A DNA stretch of 64,000 nt from Serratia proteamaculans (GTDB lineage Bacteria > Pseudomonadota > Gammaproteobacteria > Enterobacterales > Enterobacteriaceae), in NCBI RefSeq assembly GCF_013337185.1, contig NZ_SWDE01000002.1:186001-250000 (forward strand), given 5' to 3'. The notes beneath the pieces are model-generated. The model made no database searches, was not told the DNA's origin, and saw only the letters and a program-made list of their open reading frames with translations. Position 1 is the stretch's first letter. Each line of letters begins with the position of its first letter. The translations under genes and the position numbers were made by a program. Positions 43,298 through 52,199 of this stretch are shown in pieces.

Positions 43298-44608
43298 ATG
43301 ATGACTACCAATCCACCGCCACTCGACGCCATTGAGTTCGCCTCGCGTGATGAAATTGAAGCGCTGCAGCTGGAACGGCTGAAATGGACGCTGCACCACG
43401 CTTATAACAATGTGCCAATGTATAAACGCAAGTTCGAGCAGGCGGGCGTGCACCCGGACGATCTTAAGCAGTTGAGCGATCTGGCGCGTTTCCCCTACAC
43501 CACCAAACAGGACTTACGCGACAACTACCCGTTCGATACCTTCGCGGTCCCCATGGAACAGGTGGTGCGCATTCACGCCTCGTCGGGCACGACCGGCCGA
43601 CCTACCGTGGTCGGCTATACCCAGCGGGACATCGATAACTGGGCCGATATCGTCGCCCGCAGCCTGCGCGCCGCCGGTGCCACGGCCAAAGACAAGGTAC
43701 ACGTGGCCTACGGTTATGGCCTGTTCACCGGTGGGCTGGGCGCTCACTACGGCGCGGAGCGGCTGGGGGCCACGGTGATCCCGATGTCCGGCGGCCAAAC
43801 CGAAAGACAGGCGCAGCTGATCCTGGATTTCAAACCCGACGTGATCATGGTGACGCCCTCCTACTGTCTAACGCTGATCGACGAACTGGAACGCAAAATG
43901 GGCGGCGATGCCCGTGGCTGCTCATTACGTCTCGGGGTGTTTGGCGCAGAGCCCTGGACCGAAGCGCTGCGGCATGAAATTGAAAGCCGGATGGGCATCA
44001 AGGCGCTGGATATTTACGGCCTGTCCGAAGTGATGGGGCCGGGAGTGGCGATGGAGTGCGCCGAAAGCGGCGGTGGCCCGACTATCTGGGAAGATCACTT
44101 CCTGCCGGAGATCATCTGCCCGGAAACCGGCATTGCCCTGCCGGATGGGGAGCACGGCGAACTGGTGTTTACCACCCTGACCAAAGAGGCGCTGCCGGTG
44201 ATCCGCTACCGTACCCGCGATCTCACCCGCCTGCTGCCGGGCGATGCACGCCAGATGCGCCGGATGGGAAAAATCACCGGTCGCTCCGACGACATGCTGA
44301 TCATCCGTGGCGTCAATGTGTTCCCGTCGCAGGTGGAAGAACAAATTATGCAGTTCGAACAGCTGTCGCCGCATTATCAGCTGCAGGTCAGCCGCAGTGG
44401 GCACCTGGATACGTTAGCGGTACGCGTTGAATTAAAAGAGGCCGCGCTCAGCCTCAGCCATCAGCAGCGCTGTGAGATTTGCCACCAGTTGCGTCACCAT
44501 ATCAAATCGATTATCGGCGTCAGCACCGACGTCAGCATTGCCAACTGCGGCGATATCCCGCGTTCGGAAGGCAAGGCCCAGCGGGTGGTCGACCTGCGCC
44601 CCCGTTGA
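43298..44608 (+). CDS. paaK: phenylacetate-CoA ligase PaaK
   Basis: 436 aa, adenylate-forming enzyme. The ATP loop is HASSGTTGRPTVVGYT, with DIYGLSEVMGPGVAMEC and YRTRDLTRLLPGD as further core motifs, and a C-terminal lid. It activates phenylacetate with ATP and CoA, the first step of the pathway. Two adjacent ATGs (43298 and 43301) can serve; the first is six bases from CGAGG. It is followed by a GGCGTCA/TGACGCC hairpin and then paaX. Confidence 0.95.
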   Translation: MMTTNPPPLDAIEFASRDEIEALQLERLKWTLHHAYNNVPMYKRKFEQAGVHPDDLKQLSDLARFPYTTKQDLRDNYPFDTFAVPMEQVVRIHASSGTTGRPTVVGYTQRDIDNWADIVARSLRAAGATAKDKVHVAYGYGLFTGGLGAHYGAERLGATVIPMSGGQTERQAQLILDFKPDVIMVTPSYCLTLIDELERKMGGDARGCSLRLGVFGAEPWTEALRHEIESRMGIKALDIYGLSEVMGPGVAMECAESGGGPTIWEDHFLPEIICPETGIALPDGEHGELVFTTLTKEALPVIRYRTRDLTRLLPGDARQMRRMGKITGRSDDMLIIRGVNVFPSQVEEQIMQFEQLSPHYQLQVSRSGHLDTLAVRVELKEAALSLSHQQRCEICHQLRHHIKSIIGVSTDVSIANCGDIPRSEGKAQRVVDLRPR

Positions 44609-44615
44609 TTCCCTT

Positions 44616-44633
44616 GGCGTCACGGATGACGCC
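44616..44633 (+). terminator. hairpin between paaK and paaX
   Basis: GGCGTCA-cgga-TGACGCC, a perfect 7-bp stem directly after the paaK stop, with no T tract. It may reduce read-through into paaX or protect the upstream mRNA. Confidence 0.45.
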
Positions 44634-44686
44634 TCAAGAATTTGTGGTAATGTTGTGTCTCACCGTCGGCTAACCCATGGAAAAAT

Positions 44687-45625
44687 ATGGAACATAAACT
44701 GGATGAGTTTATCCGCCATGCTATAGACGCCCAGCCGATCAGCGGCACTTCATTGATTATCTCCCTGTACGGCGATGCGCTGAGTCATCGCGGTGGCGAA
44801 GTGTGGCTCGGCAGCCTGAGCGCACTGCTGGAGGCGCTGGGTTTCGGCGACCGCTTTGTGCGCACCTCGGTATTTCGCCTGCAAAAAGAGGGCTGGCTGG
44901 AGGTCGAAAAAATCGGTCGCCGCAGCTTCTATCGGGTGACCGAACAGGGCATGCGCCAGTTCCGCCACGCCGAGTCGAAAATCTACCTCAGCGAGCCACC
45001 GGCCTGGGACGGGAAATGGGATCTGCTGTTGCTGGAAAGCGCGGAGAAAAGCGAACGGGCACGGCTGAAAAAAGAGCTGGGCTGGCTGGGTTTTGGCCAG
45101 ATAGCCAATAACCTGATGGCGGCCCCTACCCATGCACAAACCGACGTCACCGCCCTGCTTGGCGAGCTTAATGCCAGCGAGCAAGTGATCTATTTTCGTG
45201 CCGACTACCCCTATAACCGCTCCGAGCAAACCCTGCAGCAGCTGGTGGCCAACTGCTGGGCACTGGGCGAAGTCGCCGCCGATTATCATGAGTTTATCGT
45301 CTCTTTCCGCCCGCTAATGGCGCTGCTGCGCGAAACCGACGATGCCCTGCTGACACCCCAGCGCTGTTTCCAGATTAAGCTATTATTGATCCACTTCTTC
45401 CGCCGCGTGGTGCTCAAAGATCCGCTGCTGCCGGACGCCCTGTTGCCCGTCCAGTGGGAGGGGCAGATCGCCCGCAACCTGTGTATCAATATTTATCAGC
45501 GGGTAGATCGCGCCGCGACCGAGTATGTCAGCACGCTGGCGGAAACCACTATCGGCGCTCTGCCCGCCCCGGCAGCCGGCTATTACCGGCGCTTTGGCGG
45601 CCTGCCGCGCGATCCTTCACTGTAG
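44687..45625 (+). CDS. paaX: PaaX, phenylacetyl-CoA-responsive repressor
   Basis: 312 aa. The N-terminal winged helix runs through SLIISLYGDALSHRGGEVWL and FVRTSVFRLQKEGWLEVEKIGRRSFY, both typical of PaaX; the larger C-terminal part is the effector/dimer domain. In E. coli it represses the paa promoters until phenylacetyl-CoA binds. Its gene is followed immediately by the 265-bp element at 45625. The ribosome site is weak, which fits a low-level repressor. Confidence 0.94.
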   Translation: MEHKLDEFIRHAIDAQPISGTSLIISLYGDALSHRGGEVWLGSLSALLEALGFGDRFVRTSVFRLQKEGWLEVEKIGRRSFYRVTEQGMRQFRHAESKIYLSEPPAWDGKWDLLLLESAEKSERARLKKELGWLGFGQIANNLMAAPTHAQTDVTALLGELNASEQVIYFRADYPYNRSEQTLQQLVANCWALGEVAADYHEFIVSFRPLMALLRETDDALLTPQRCFQIKLLLIHFFRRVVLKDPLLPDALLPVQWEGQIARNLCINIYQRVDRAATEYVSTLAETTIGALPAPAAGYYRRFGGLPRDPSL

Positions 45626-45889
45626 GTTATGTCCCACAATAGGACGTGGCACCGTCGCAGACCCAAAAGCCCGTAATCAAGGCGGAGGGTGCAGGGCATA
45701 GTGGGCCTATGTTCAAGCCTGACAACGCAGAGTACGGGCTTTTGGGGCGCGACCCGAAGGGCTGGGGCCATTTGAACGCGCACCTGTGTTACGAGCCGCT
45801 TATTTGGCCCACCAAACCTCACGACCCGCGCCTTGCTGCGCGCTCAAATGACCGCCAGCGGCGCTCACGTACTATTATGGGAAACAACC
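45625..45889. repeat. 265-bp MITE-like element filling the paaX-paaY gap
   Basis: 24-bp terminal inverted repeats: GGTTATGTCCCACAATAGGA... at 45625-45648 and its partner at 45866-45889 match in 20 of 24 positions. Inside, CCCAAAAGCCCGTA (45662-45675) and TACGGGCTTTTGGG (45733-45746) are a perfect 14-bp inverted repeat. The left end begins on the last base of the paaX stop, and the right end stops two bases before the AGGAG of paaY. No frame is open across it. It is probably a non-autonomous mobile or repeat element. Confidence 0.6.
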
Positions 45890-45904
45890 TTAGGAGTTTT
45901 TGCT

Positions 45905-46501
45905 ATGCCCGTGTATCAGATTGATGGCCTGACCCCAGTAGTAGACCCCAGCAGTTATGTGCACCCGACCGCGGTATTGATTGGCGATGTGATCGTCGGC
46001 AAACAGGTGTATATCGGCCCCAATGCCAGCCTGCGCGGCGACTTTGGCCGTCTGGTGATTGGTGATGGCGCTAATATCCAGGACAACTGCGTGATGCACG
46101 GCTTTCCGCAGCAGGACACCGTGGTGGAACAGGACGGTCATATCGGCCACGGCGCGATATTACACGGCTGCCGTATCCGCCGTAACGCCATGGTCGGCAT
46201 GAATGCGGTGATTATGGACGGCGCGGAGATCGGTGAAAACAGCATCGTCGGTGCCATGGCGTTCGTTAAGGCCGCCGCGGTGATTGAAGCCAACAAGCTG
46301 GTGGTCGGTAGCCCGGCAAGGGTATTGCGCGACCTGACCGAACAGGAGCTGGCGTGGAAAGTGGCCGGCACGCGCGAATATCATGATTTGGTACTGCGCT
46401 GTAAATCTTCACTGCAAGAAGTCGCCCCACTGAGCGAAATCGAACCGGGCCGTCAGCGCTTAAGTTTTGGCGACCACCTGATACCAAAAAGTCAGCTTTA
46501 A
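45905..46501 (+). CDS. paaY: PaaY, hexapeptide-repeat thioesterase/gamma-carbonic-anhydrase-like protein
   Basis: 198 aa, left-handed beta-helix of hexapeptide repeats ([20 protein letters not shown]), with the metal-histidine pattern [11 protein letters not shown] of gamma-carbonic anhydrases. PaaY removes toxic CoA thioesters (2-hydroxycyclohepta-1,4,6-triene-1-formyl-CoA) formed in the pathway. ATG 45905 follows AGGAG (45892-45896) by eight bases; the longer open frame runs into the repeat element and is not likely used. Confidence 0.93.
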   Translation: MPVYQIDGLTPVVDPSSYVHPTAVLIGDVIVGKQVYIGPNASLRGDFGRLVIGDGANIQDNCVMHGFPQQDTVVEQDGHIGHGAILHGCRIRRNAMVGMNAVIMDGAEIGENSIVGAMAFVKAAAVIEANKLVVGSPARVLRDLTEQELAWKVAGTREYHDLVLRCKSSLQEVAPLSEIEPGRQRLSFGDHLIPKSQL

Positions 46502-46528
46502 GCATCACGAAATACGCTATTTCGGTAA

Positions 46529-46539
46529 AAAGTGGTTTA
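46529..46539 (+). promoter_or_regulatory. AAAGTGGTTTA box upstream of the MocR gene
   Basis: AAAGTGGTTTA stands 44 bp before the MocR start. The same eleven bases stand 46 bp before the convergent EamA gene. MocR proteins often bind their own promoter and that of one linked gene, so this is a candidate operator. Confidence 0.5.
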
Positions 46540-46582
46540 CAGTGAACACCCTGTTTAACTCTTTTTATCTGGACCGGAATAG

Positions 46583-48091
46583 ATGCCAAGAACGGCCAAA
46601 ACGGTTGAAGTCCCCGCCATCGGCGAGCTTGATCGCCAGGCGGGGCAGCTTAGCCTGCAGCTTGCTCAGGCGTTGCGGGCAGCCATCAACAGAGGCGAGC
46701 TGAAACCTGGCGATCTGTTGCCCTCCACCCGCGTGCTGGCAGCTGCGTTGCAATTGGCCAGAGGCACGGTGCTGGCAGCCTTCGAACAACTGACGGCCGA
46801 GGGCTTTCTCGAAGCGCTGCCCGGCTCGGGCACCCGCGTCGCCCTGTCACTTCATCGCCAGCCCCCGGCACCACTCAATCCGGCTGATATTTGTGACATT
46901 CCCCTTTCCAGCCAGGCGCAGGCATTGGCGCAATTTGCCGGTCAGTTACGGCCACTGCCACCGATCCCCTTCACCGTCTCGGTGCCCATCAATGATACCG
47001 CGCCCGATGACGTCTGGCGTCGTCTCGGCAACCGCATTCGCGCCCGTGGGCCAGGTGCTCCGGCAGGCTATGGCGAACCGCTGGGGGCACTGCCGTTGCG
47101 CAAGGCGGTCTGTGAATACGTCCGCAAATCCCGTTCGGTACTCTGTACGCCGGAACAGGTGATTATCACCTCCGGCACTCAACAAGGGCTGTATCTGGCG
47201 ACGCAAATTCTGCTGGACGCCGGTGACACCGCCTGGGTAGAAGATCCGGCCTATCACGGCATTACCGCCATCTTTAACAGCGTCTTTAGAGACCGGCGAA
47301 TGGTCAGAGTGCCGGTGGATGCCGAAGGAATAGACGTGGTGGCAGGCAGTAAAATCGCGCCACAGGCCAAAGCCGCCTTTGTCACCCCTTCTCACCAGTA
47401 CCCGCTGTGTATGCCGATGAGCATGACGCGTCGGCTCGAGCTGCTGGCCTGGGCCAAAGAGAGCCGGGCCTGGATTGTCGAGGATGATTACGACAGTGAA
47501 ATGCGCTATTCCGGCCACCCGTTTCCGTCATTGCAGGGGTTGGATCCGGCCAGAGTGGTCTACCTTGGTACCTTCAGCAAGATCCTTTTCCCTTCATTGC
47601 GGCTGGGTTACGCCATTGTCCCCAGGCCGCTGGTGGATGCCTTTTGCGGCGCACGCGTGCTGATGGACCGCCACCCGCCCAGCGCCGATCAGCACGTGCT
47701 GGCCAGCTTTATGGCGCAGGGGCATCTGGATCGTCATATCCGCCGTATGCGCGGCGTGTATGCGGAAAAACGGCGGGTATTAACCGCAGCAATCAATACC
47801 CATGTTTCTGCCGAGCTGGCGACGCTGCACCCCAGCGATCAGGGCATGCATATGGTGTTGTGGCTGAAGGCAGGGCTGGACGACCGACAGGTAGTTCGCC
47901 GTGCTGCCGAGGCTGGAGTGGCGGTAAGCGCGCTTTCGCCGATGTATGGCGTCGGCAGCGGGAAAAGCGGATTGATACTCGGACTGGGCGGCTACGATGA
48001 TCTGCAAATCCATCAAGCCGCCCAACGGCTGAATCAGGTGCTGATGACGTTATCCGATACAGCAATCCCCTCTCCATTGGGAGAGGGTTAG
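46583..48091 (+). CDS. MocR/PdxR-family regulator (GntR HTH fused to aminotransferase-like domain)
   Basis: 502 aa. Residues 1-80 are a GntR winged helix (INRGELKPGDLLPSTRVLAAALQ, ARGTVLAAFEQL). From about 110 on a fold type I aminotransferase domain follows, with VIITSGTQQGLYLA, VEDPAYHG, DDYDSEMRY and the PLP lysine in LGTFSKILFPSLRLGY. No real transamination is expected. The last residues, PSPLGEG, are encoded by a repeat element (48067-48100). The EamA gene is convergent to it and shares its upstream motif, so is its probable target. Confidence 0.88.
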   Translation: MPRTAKTVEVPAIGELDRQAGQLSLQLAQALRAAINRGELKPGDLLPSTRVLAAALQLARGTVLAAFEQLTAEGFLEALPGSGTRVALSLHRQPPAPLNPADICDIPLSSQAQALAQFAGQLRPLPPIPFTVSVPINDTAPDDVWRRLGNRIRARGPGAPAGYGEPLGALPLRKAVCEYVRKSRSVLCTPEQVIITSGTQQGLYLATQILLDAGDTAWVEDPAYHGITAIFNSVFRDRRMVRVPVDAEGIDVVAGSKIAPQAKAAFVTPSHQYPLCMPMSMTRRLELLAWAKESRAWIVEDDYDSEMRYSGHPFPSLQGLDPARVVYLGTFSKILFPSLRLGYAIVPRPLVDAFCGARVLMDRHPPSADQHVLASFMAQGHLDRHIRRMRGVYAEKRRVLTAAINTHVSAELATLHPSDQGMHMVLWLKAGLDDRQVVRRAAEAGVAVSALSPMYGVGSGKSGLILGLGGYDDLQIHQAAQRLNQVLMTLSDTAIPSPLGEG

Positions 48092-48100
48092 GGTGAGGGG
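48067..48100. repeat. CCCTCTCC-type palindromic repeat overlapping the MocR 3' end
   Basis: CCCCTCTCCattGGGAGAGG followed by GTTAGGGTGAGGGG. It is the same unit as at 55717-55751 and 55776-55808. It covers the last eight codons and stop of the MocR gene. Confidence 0.7.
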
Positions 48101-48164
48101 AAACATGCAACACAGAGGCTTAAGCCCTTCTCCCAAAGGAGGGAGACGCTCACTTAAGCCCGAT

Positions 48165-49067
48165 TCAGCGCGAAAACCGTTTCGCGCCGTACACGCAAAC
48201 CAACACTCCGGCCATAACCGCAATCATCGAAGGCTGGATGGTTTCATGCAGCACCCACGCGGCCAGCGCCAGACCAAAGAAGGGTTGCAGCAGTTGTAAC
48301 TGGCCCACGGCGGCAATGCCGCCCAGCGCCAAACCGCGATACCAGAAGATAAAGCCAATCCACATGCTGAACAGCGAAATATAACCCAGAGAAAGCCACG
48401 CCCCGACGCTGACCTGTGGCCAGGCCGATGGTGCGGCCCAAACGGCAACCCCGGCCGTCAGTGGCAAGGCTACCACCAGCGCCCAGGAGATCACCTGCCA
48501 GCCACCGAGCTTACGCGTCAGCATCGCGCCTTCCGCGTAGCCCAGGCCGCAAAGCAGTATCGCCGCCACCATCAGCAGGTCACCCACCCAGGAAGCGCCC
48601 GCCCCCTGGCTTAGCGCAAAGGCCCCCACCAGCAGACTGCCCAACACCGAGAACAACCAGAAAGCGATTTTCGGACGTTCTCCCCCGCGCAGGACGCCAA
48701 AACAGGCGGTAGCCAGTGGCAATAGCCCGATATACACCAACGCATGCGCCGAGGTGGTGTGCTGCAAGGCCAACGCCGTCAGCAACGGGAAACCGATCAC
48801 GACCCCGATCGCCACCATCACCAGCGGCACAAAATCCTGCCGCTGCGGCCAACGTTGACGCATTAGCCCCAACGCGCCAAGCGCCAGTATGGCTGCCAGC
48901 ACCGCCCGCATCGCGGTCAGGAAAAGCGGATCAAATTCTTGCACCGCCAGACGCGTGGCGGGTAAAGAACCGCTAAAAATCAACATCCCCAGAAAGCCGC
49001 TAACCCACCCCTGTGCCGAATTATCGCTTCGGCCGACAACCTGAAATTTTTCTGTCTCACTGCTCAT
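48165..49067 (-). CDS. EamA/DMT-family transporter
   Basis: 300 aa, ten hydrophobic helices in two EamA halves. GFLGMLIFSGSLPATRLAV opens the first half and the second holds SLGYISLFSMWIGFIFWYRGLALGG, a typical DMT signature. Likely an exporter of amino acids or other metabolites. It is convergent to the MocR gene; AAAGTGGTTT motifs lie upstream of it, in inverted orientation. Confidence 0.88.
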   Translation of the reverse strand: MSSETEKFQVVGRSDNSAQGWVSGFLGMLIFSGSLPATRLAVQEFDPLFLTAMRAVLAAILALGALGLMRQRWPQRQDFVPLVMVAIGVVIGFPLLTALALQHTTSAHALVYIGLLPLATACFGVLRGGERPKIAFWLFSVLGSLLVGAFALSQGAGASWVGDLLMVAAILLCGLGYAEGAMLTRKLGGWQVISWALVVALPLTAGVAVWAAPSAWPQVSVGAWLSLGYISLFSMWIGFIFWYRGLALGGIAAVGQLQLLQPFFGLALAAWVLHETIQPSMIAVMAGVLVCVYGAKRFSR

Positions 49068-49112
49068 GGCAACACCACTCTATACCGGCGAAAGACCCCT
49101 TATTCTCCGGTT

Positions 49113-49163
49113 AAAGTGGTTTATTACCAGAGCCAGATAACGACATTATCAGCAAACCACTTT
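49113..49163. promoter_or_regulatory. inverted AAAGTGGTTT boxes upstream of the EamA gene
   Basis: AAAGTGGTTTA (49113-49123) and its inverse AAACCACTTT (49154-49163) are perfect 10-bp arms with a 30-bp spacer. The second arm covers the stop codon of the next gene. The first equals the motif before the MocR gene. Confidence 0.6.
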
Positions 49164-50562
49164 ACTCTAACTCCGGCGTTTCCATCGCAGCGGGCAGCGG
49201 CTGATGGCGGCTATAGAAGAAGTAGATGGCCACCAGCAGCAGAGTGAACGGGATACCGAACCACAGCGTCATCTTGAAAAACTCGGTGAACGCCGTCGAG
49301 ATCAGCAGTGCGGTCATCAGTCCGGCACCGGCCAGCGTGGTGTAGGGGAAGCCCCACATGCGGAATTTCAGGTGGGTTTGGCGATGCTGGCGGCGGAAAA
49401 ACAGGTGAGTGACGAAAATCATCAGCCAGGTAAAGCAAGCGCCGTACACCGAGATCGACATCATGGCGGCAAAGGATTTCTCCGGATAAACCAGGCTCAG
49501 CACGATCGACACCACAATGCCAATGCACGACATCGCCAGCGCGCTCACCGGAATGCCGCGTTTGCTGACCCGACCCAGCGCAGCCGGGGATTGCCCGGCA
49601 CGCGACAGCGAGAACATCATACGGGTGGTGATATACAACTGGCTGTTCATCGCCGACAGTGCGGCCACCAGCACAATAAAGTTGAAGATACCGGCGGCGG
49701 CGGGCAAGTGGATCACATTCATCGCCATCAGGAACGGGCTTTCGCCGGTACCCGACTGCCGCCAGGGAACGATCGCCAGCATCAGCGCAATCGACAACAT
49801 ATAGAAAATAAACAACCGCAAGATGGTGCCCTTGAAGGCAGTCTTTACCGCAATCACCGGGTTTTTGGCTTCACCGGCGGCCACCGCGATCATCTCAATA
49901 CTCAGGTAGCTGAAAATGGACACGATCACCGCGAACCACATGCCCTTGACGCCAAACGGGAAGAAGCCGCCATTAGCAGTAAAGTTGTGAATACCGTAGG
50001 CCGGGTTGGCGGAAAACACCAAAATGCCGACGCCAATGGCGATAAAGGCCGCGATGGCCACCACCTTGATGGTCGACAGCGCATACTCCACCTGGCCGAA
50101 GGACTTGACGCCAATCACATTGATGACAATTACCGCCGCAGAAAACAGCAGCACCCAGGGCCAGATCGGCGTGGTCGGGAACCAGAACTGCATATACATA
50201 CCGATAGCGGTCACCTCGGTACCCACCGCCAATACCACGCAGGACCAGTAGGAATAACGCACCAGAAAACCGAACAGCGGACTGATATAAAACTCGGCAT
50301 AGTCACCAAAAGAGCCCGGCGTCGGGTGTTCTGAGGTCATTTCCGCCAGGCACCCCATCAACAACAACGCCACCACGCCGCCGATAAAATAGCTCAACAG
50401 GACGCTGGGGCCGGCCATCTGAATGGCATAGGCACTGCCGAGAAACAGCCCGGTGCCGATCGCCCCCCCTATCGCCAGCATGGTCATCTGCCCGGCGGTG
50501 AGTTGTTTCTTCAAACCGCCCTGCCGCCGCGCAATTTCTTCAAAACCTTTCATCTGTTTCAT
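49162..50562 (-). CDS. APC-family amino-acid permease
   Basis: 466 aa, 12 helices. The beginning LKKQLTAGQMTMLAIGGAIGTGLFLGS has the GAIGTGL unwound segment of helix 1, and LSYFIGGVVALLLMGCLAEM is helix 2, both as in the amino-acid permeases of the AAP group. ATG 50562 is used since AGGA is at the right distance; an upstream frame to 50628 overlaps the aminotransferase. It is the last gene of a four-gene operon with an aminotransferase, RidA and a formamidase-like hydrolase, so it may bring in an aromatic substrate. Confidence 0.85.
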   Translation of the reverse strand: MKQMKGFEEIARRQGGLKKQLTAGQMTMLAIGGAIGTGLFLGSAYAIQMAGPSVLLSYFIGGVVALLLMGCLAEMTSEHPTPGSFGDYAEFYISPLFGFLVRYSYWSCVVLAVGTEVTAIGMYMQFWFPTTPIWPWVLLFSAAVIVINVIGVKSFGQVEYALSTIKVVAIAAFIAIGVGILVFSANPAYGIHNFTANGGFFPFGVKGMWFAVIVSIFSYLSIEMIAVAAGEAKNPVIAVKTAFKGTILRLFIFYMLSIALMLAIVPWRQSGTGESPFLMAMNVIHLPAAAGIFNFIVLVAALSAMNSQLYITTRMMFSLSRAGQSPAALGRVSKRGIPVSALAMSCIGIVVSIVLSLVYPEKSFAAMMSISVYGACFTWLMIFVTHLFFRRQHRQTHLKFRMWGFPYTTLAGAGLMTALLISTAFTEFFKMTLWFGIPFTLLLVAIYFFYSRHQPLPAAMETPELE

Positions 50563-50578
50563 GGCAGTCCTACCTTGT

Positions 50579-51766
50579 TCACGCAGTACGGGTGACATCC
50601 AGAATGGCGGCAGTAACGTAGTCGACATTATTTTGATTCAGGCCGGGCAAACACATGCGGCCGGGCGCCACCAGATAGATGGCGTAATCTTGTCGTAGCC
50701 GCTCGAGCTGCTGCGGGTTCAAGCCGGTGTAACTGAACATGCCTTTTTGGTCGCGAATGCGCCGGTAGTCCAACGGCGATCCGCCCTGCTCCAGCCCGTT
50801 AGCCAGCGTTTGACGCATCTGTTTGATACGTTGGCGCATACCGGCCAGTTCGCTTTCCCACTGTTGGCGCAAGCCGGCATCCGCCAACAGGGTTTCCACA
50901 ATCTGGCTGCCGTGGGTCGGCGGGCAGGAATAGCTGCGGCGGATCAAGGTTTTCAATGCGCCCTTAACGTTGGTCGCACTCTCCGGGCTGGCGCAGCGGA
51001 CCGAAAGCCCCCCCAGCCGCTGGCCATACAGCGCGACATTTTTTGAAAATGAATTGGCAACCAAAAATTCCAGATCGGTTTTCAATGCCTCACGCAGCGC
51101 GAAACAGTCCTCGTCCAGACCGTCACCAAAGCCCTGATAGGCAATATCGAACAGCGGCAGCAGGCGGCGGCGCTGTATGACCTCCAGCGTGGCACGCCAC
51201 TGCGCCGGGCTGAGATCGGTACCGGTCGGGTTATGACAGCAAGGGTGCAGCAGCACCACGCTGCCTTCCGGCAGGCTGTCCAGCGTATCGAGCATGGCGT
51301 CAAAACGCAGGCCGCCGTTGACCTCATCAAAATACGGGTAGGTATGCACCTTCAGCCCGGCGCCCTCGAAAATCGCCCAATGGTTGGCCCAGGTAGGATC
51401 TGACACCCAGATGTCATGGCGGGACAGGTAGTGATGGATAAAATCCGCCGCCAGCTTCAAAGCGCCGGAACCGCCGACGGTTTGTACCGTACTAATCGAC
51501 GCTGACGCCGCTTCGCCGAACAGCAAGCTCTGCACCTGCTGGGCAAACAGCGCCGTACCTTCGATCGGCGGATATCCATGCGGGCGACGCTGCTCAAGCA
51601 ATTGCCGTTCAGCGGTCTCAACCGCTTGCATCAGCGGGATCCGTCCCTGCTGATCGTAATAAAGACCAATACCCAGATTAACTTTCTGCGTATTTTCATC
51701 TCGTAAATAAGCTTCCATCAACGACATAATAGGATCGGCCACCGAACGGCCAATGTGATTAAACAT
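50579..51766 (-). CDS. aromatic-amino-acid aminotransferase (TyrB/AspC-like)
   Basis: 395 aa, class I. FNHIGRSVADPIMSLMEAY at the start and VNLGIGLYYDQQGRIP resemble TyrB; DPTWANHWAIF, HPCCHNPTG and the PLP lysine in NSFSKNVALYGQRLGG are complete. The ending has the usual RMCLPGLNQNN. It transfers the amino group from an aromatic amino acid to 2-oxoglutarate, probably. It stands 58 bp after ridA and 16 bp before the permease. A housekeeping tyrB is expected elsewhere in such genomes, so this may be a pathway-specific copy. Confidence 0.85.
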   Translation of the reverse strand: MFNHIGRSVADPIMSLMEAYLRDENTQKVNLGIGLYYDQQGRIPLMQAVETAERQLLEQRRPHGYPPIEGTALFAQQVQSLLFGEAASASISTVQTVGGSGALKLAADFIHHYLSRHDIWVSDPTWANHWAIFEGAGLKVHTYPYFDEVNGGLRFDAMLDTLDSLPEGSVVLLHPCCHNPTGTDLSPAQWRATLEVIQRRRLLPLFDIAYQGFGDGLDEDCFALREALKTDLEFLVANSFSKNVALYGQRLGGLSVRCASPESATNVKGALKTLIRRSYSCPPTHGSQIVETLLADAGLRQQWESELAGMRQRIKQMRQTLANGLEQGGSPLDYRRIRDQKGMFSYTGLNPQQLERLRQDYAIYLVAPGRMCLPGLNQNNVDYVTAAILDVTRTA

Positions 51767-51824
51767 AGCGATTCCTTAATTCATTATTTAATGAATTTGC
51801 AGGTGAGGATTGTAGTTATATATT

Positions 51825-52196
51825 TCAGGCAGTAGCAGTGACGGTTATTTCTATTTTCATGCCCGGCACCACCAGCTTGTCAACAATTACCGTTGAACGA
51901 TTGGGGTAAGGATAATTAAAATATTGCTTATAAATTTCATCGAGTAATTTAACGTCGTTCACATCGGTGAGATAAACAATAACCTGTAGCACATTATCGC
52001 TGTGGCTATCTGCCGCCTTTAACGTCCGGGCCAGATTATCAAAGGTCAGGGTAATCTGTTTTTCCGGCTCGCCGGTTTCAATGCTGCCATCCGGCCTGAC
52101 CGGGCCATGGGCGGTGAACAGCATACCACCGCCTTTGGTCGCCCAGGAAAAGGGTTGGCCAATCTCCGGCAAGCCGGTATCGATAATGGTACGCAT
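51825..52196 (-). CDS. RidA/YjgF-family protein
   Basis: 123 aa. The chorismate-mutase-like fold is suggested by NLARTLKAADSHSDNVLQVIVYLTDVNDV and the end region YPNRSTVIVDKLVVPGMKIEI. RidA proteins hydrolyse reactive enamine/imine intermediates from PLP enzymes; paralogues often sit with an amino-acid catabolic operon. Here it is 3 bp after a formamidase-like hydrolase and before an aminotransferase, which fits that role. Confidence 0.85.
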   Translation of the reverse strand: MRTIIDTGLPEIGQPFSWATKGGGMLFTAHGPVRPDGSIETGEPEKQITLTFDNLARTLKAADSHSDNVLQVIVYLTDVNDVKLLDEIYKQYFNYPYPNRSTVIVDKLVVPGMKIEITVTATA

Positions 52197-52199
52197 GGT

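Noticed and set aside
49204-50334. 376-codon plus-strand frame antisense to the permease
   Set aside because: His-, Arg- and Gln-rich sequence with no domain; the minus-strand permease is clear.
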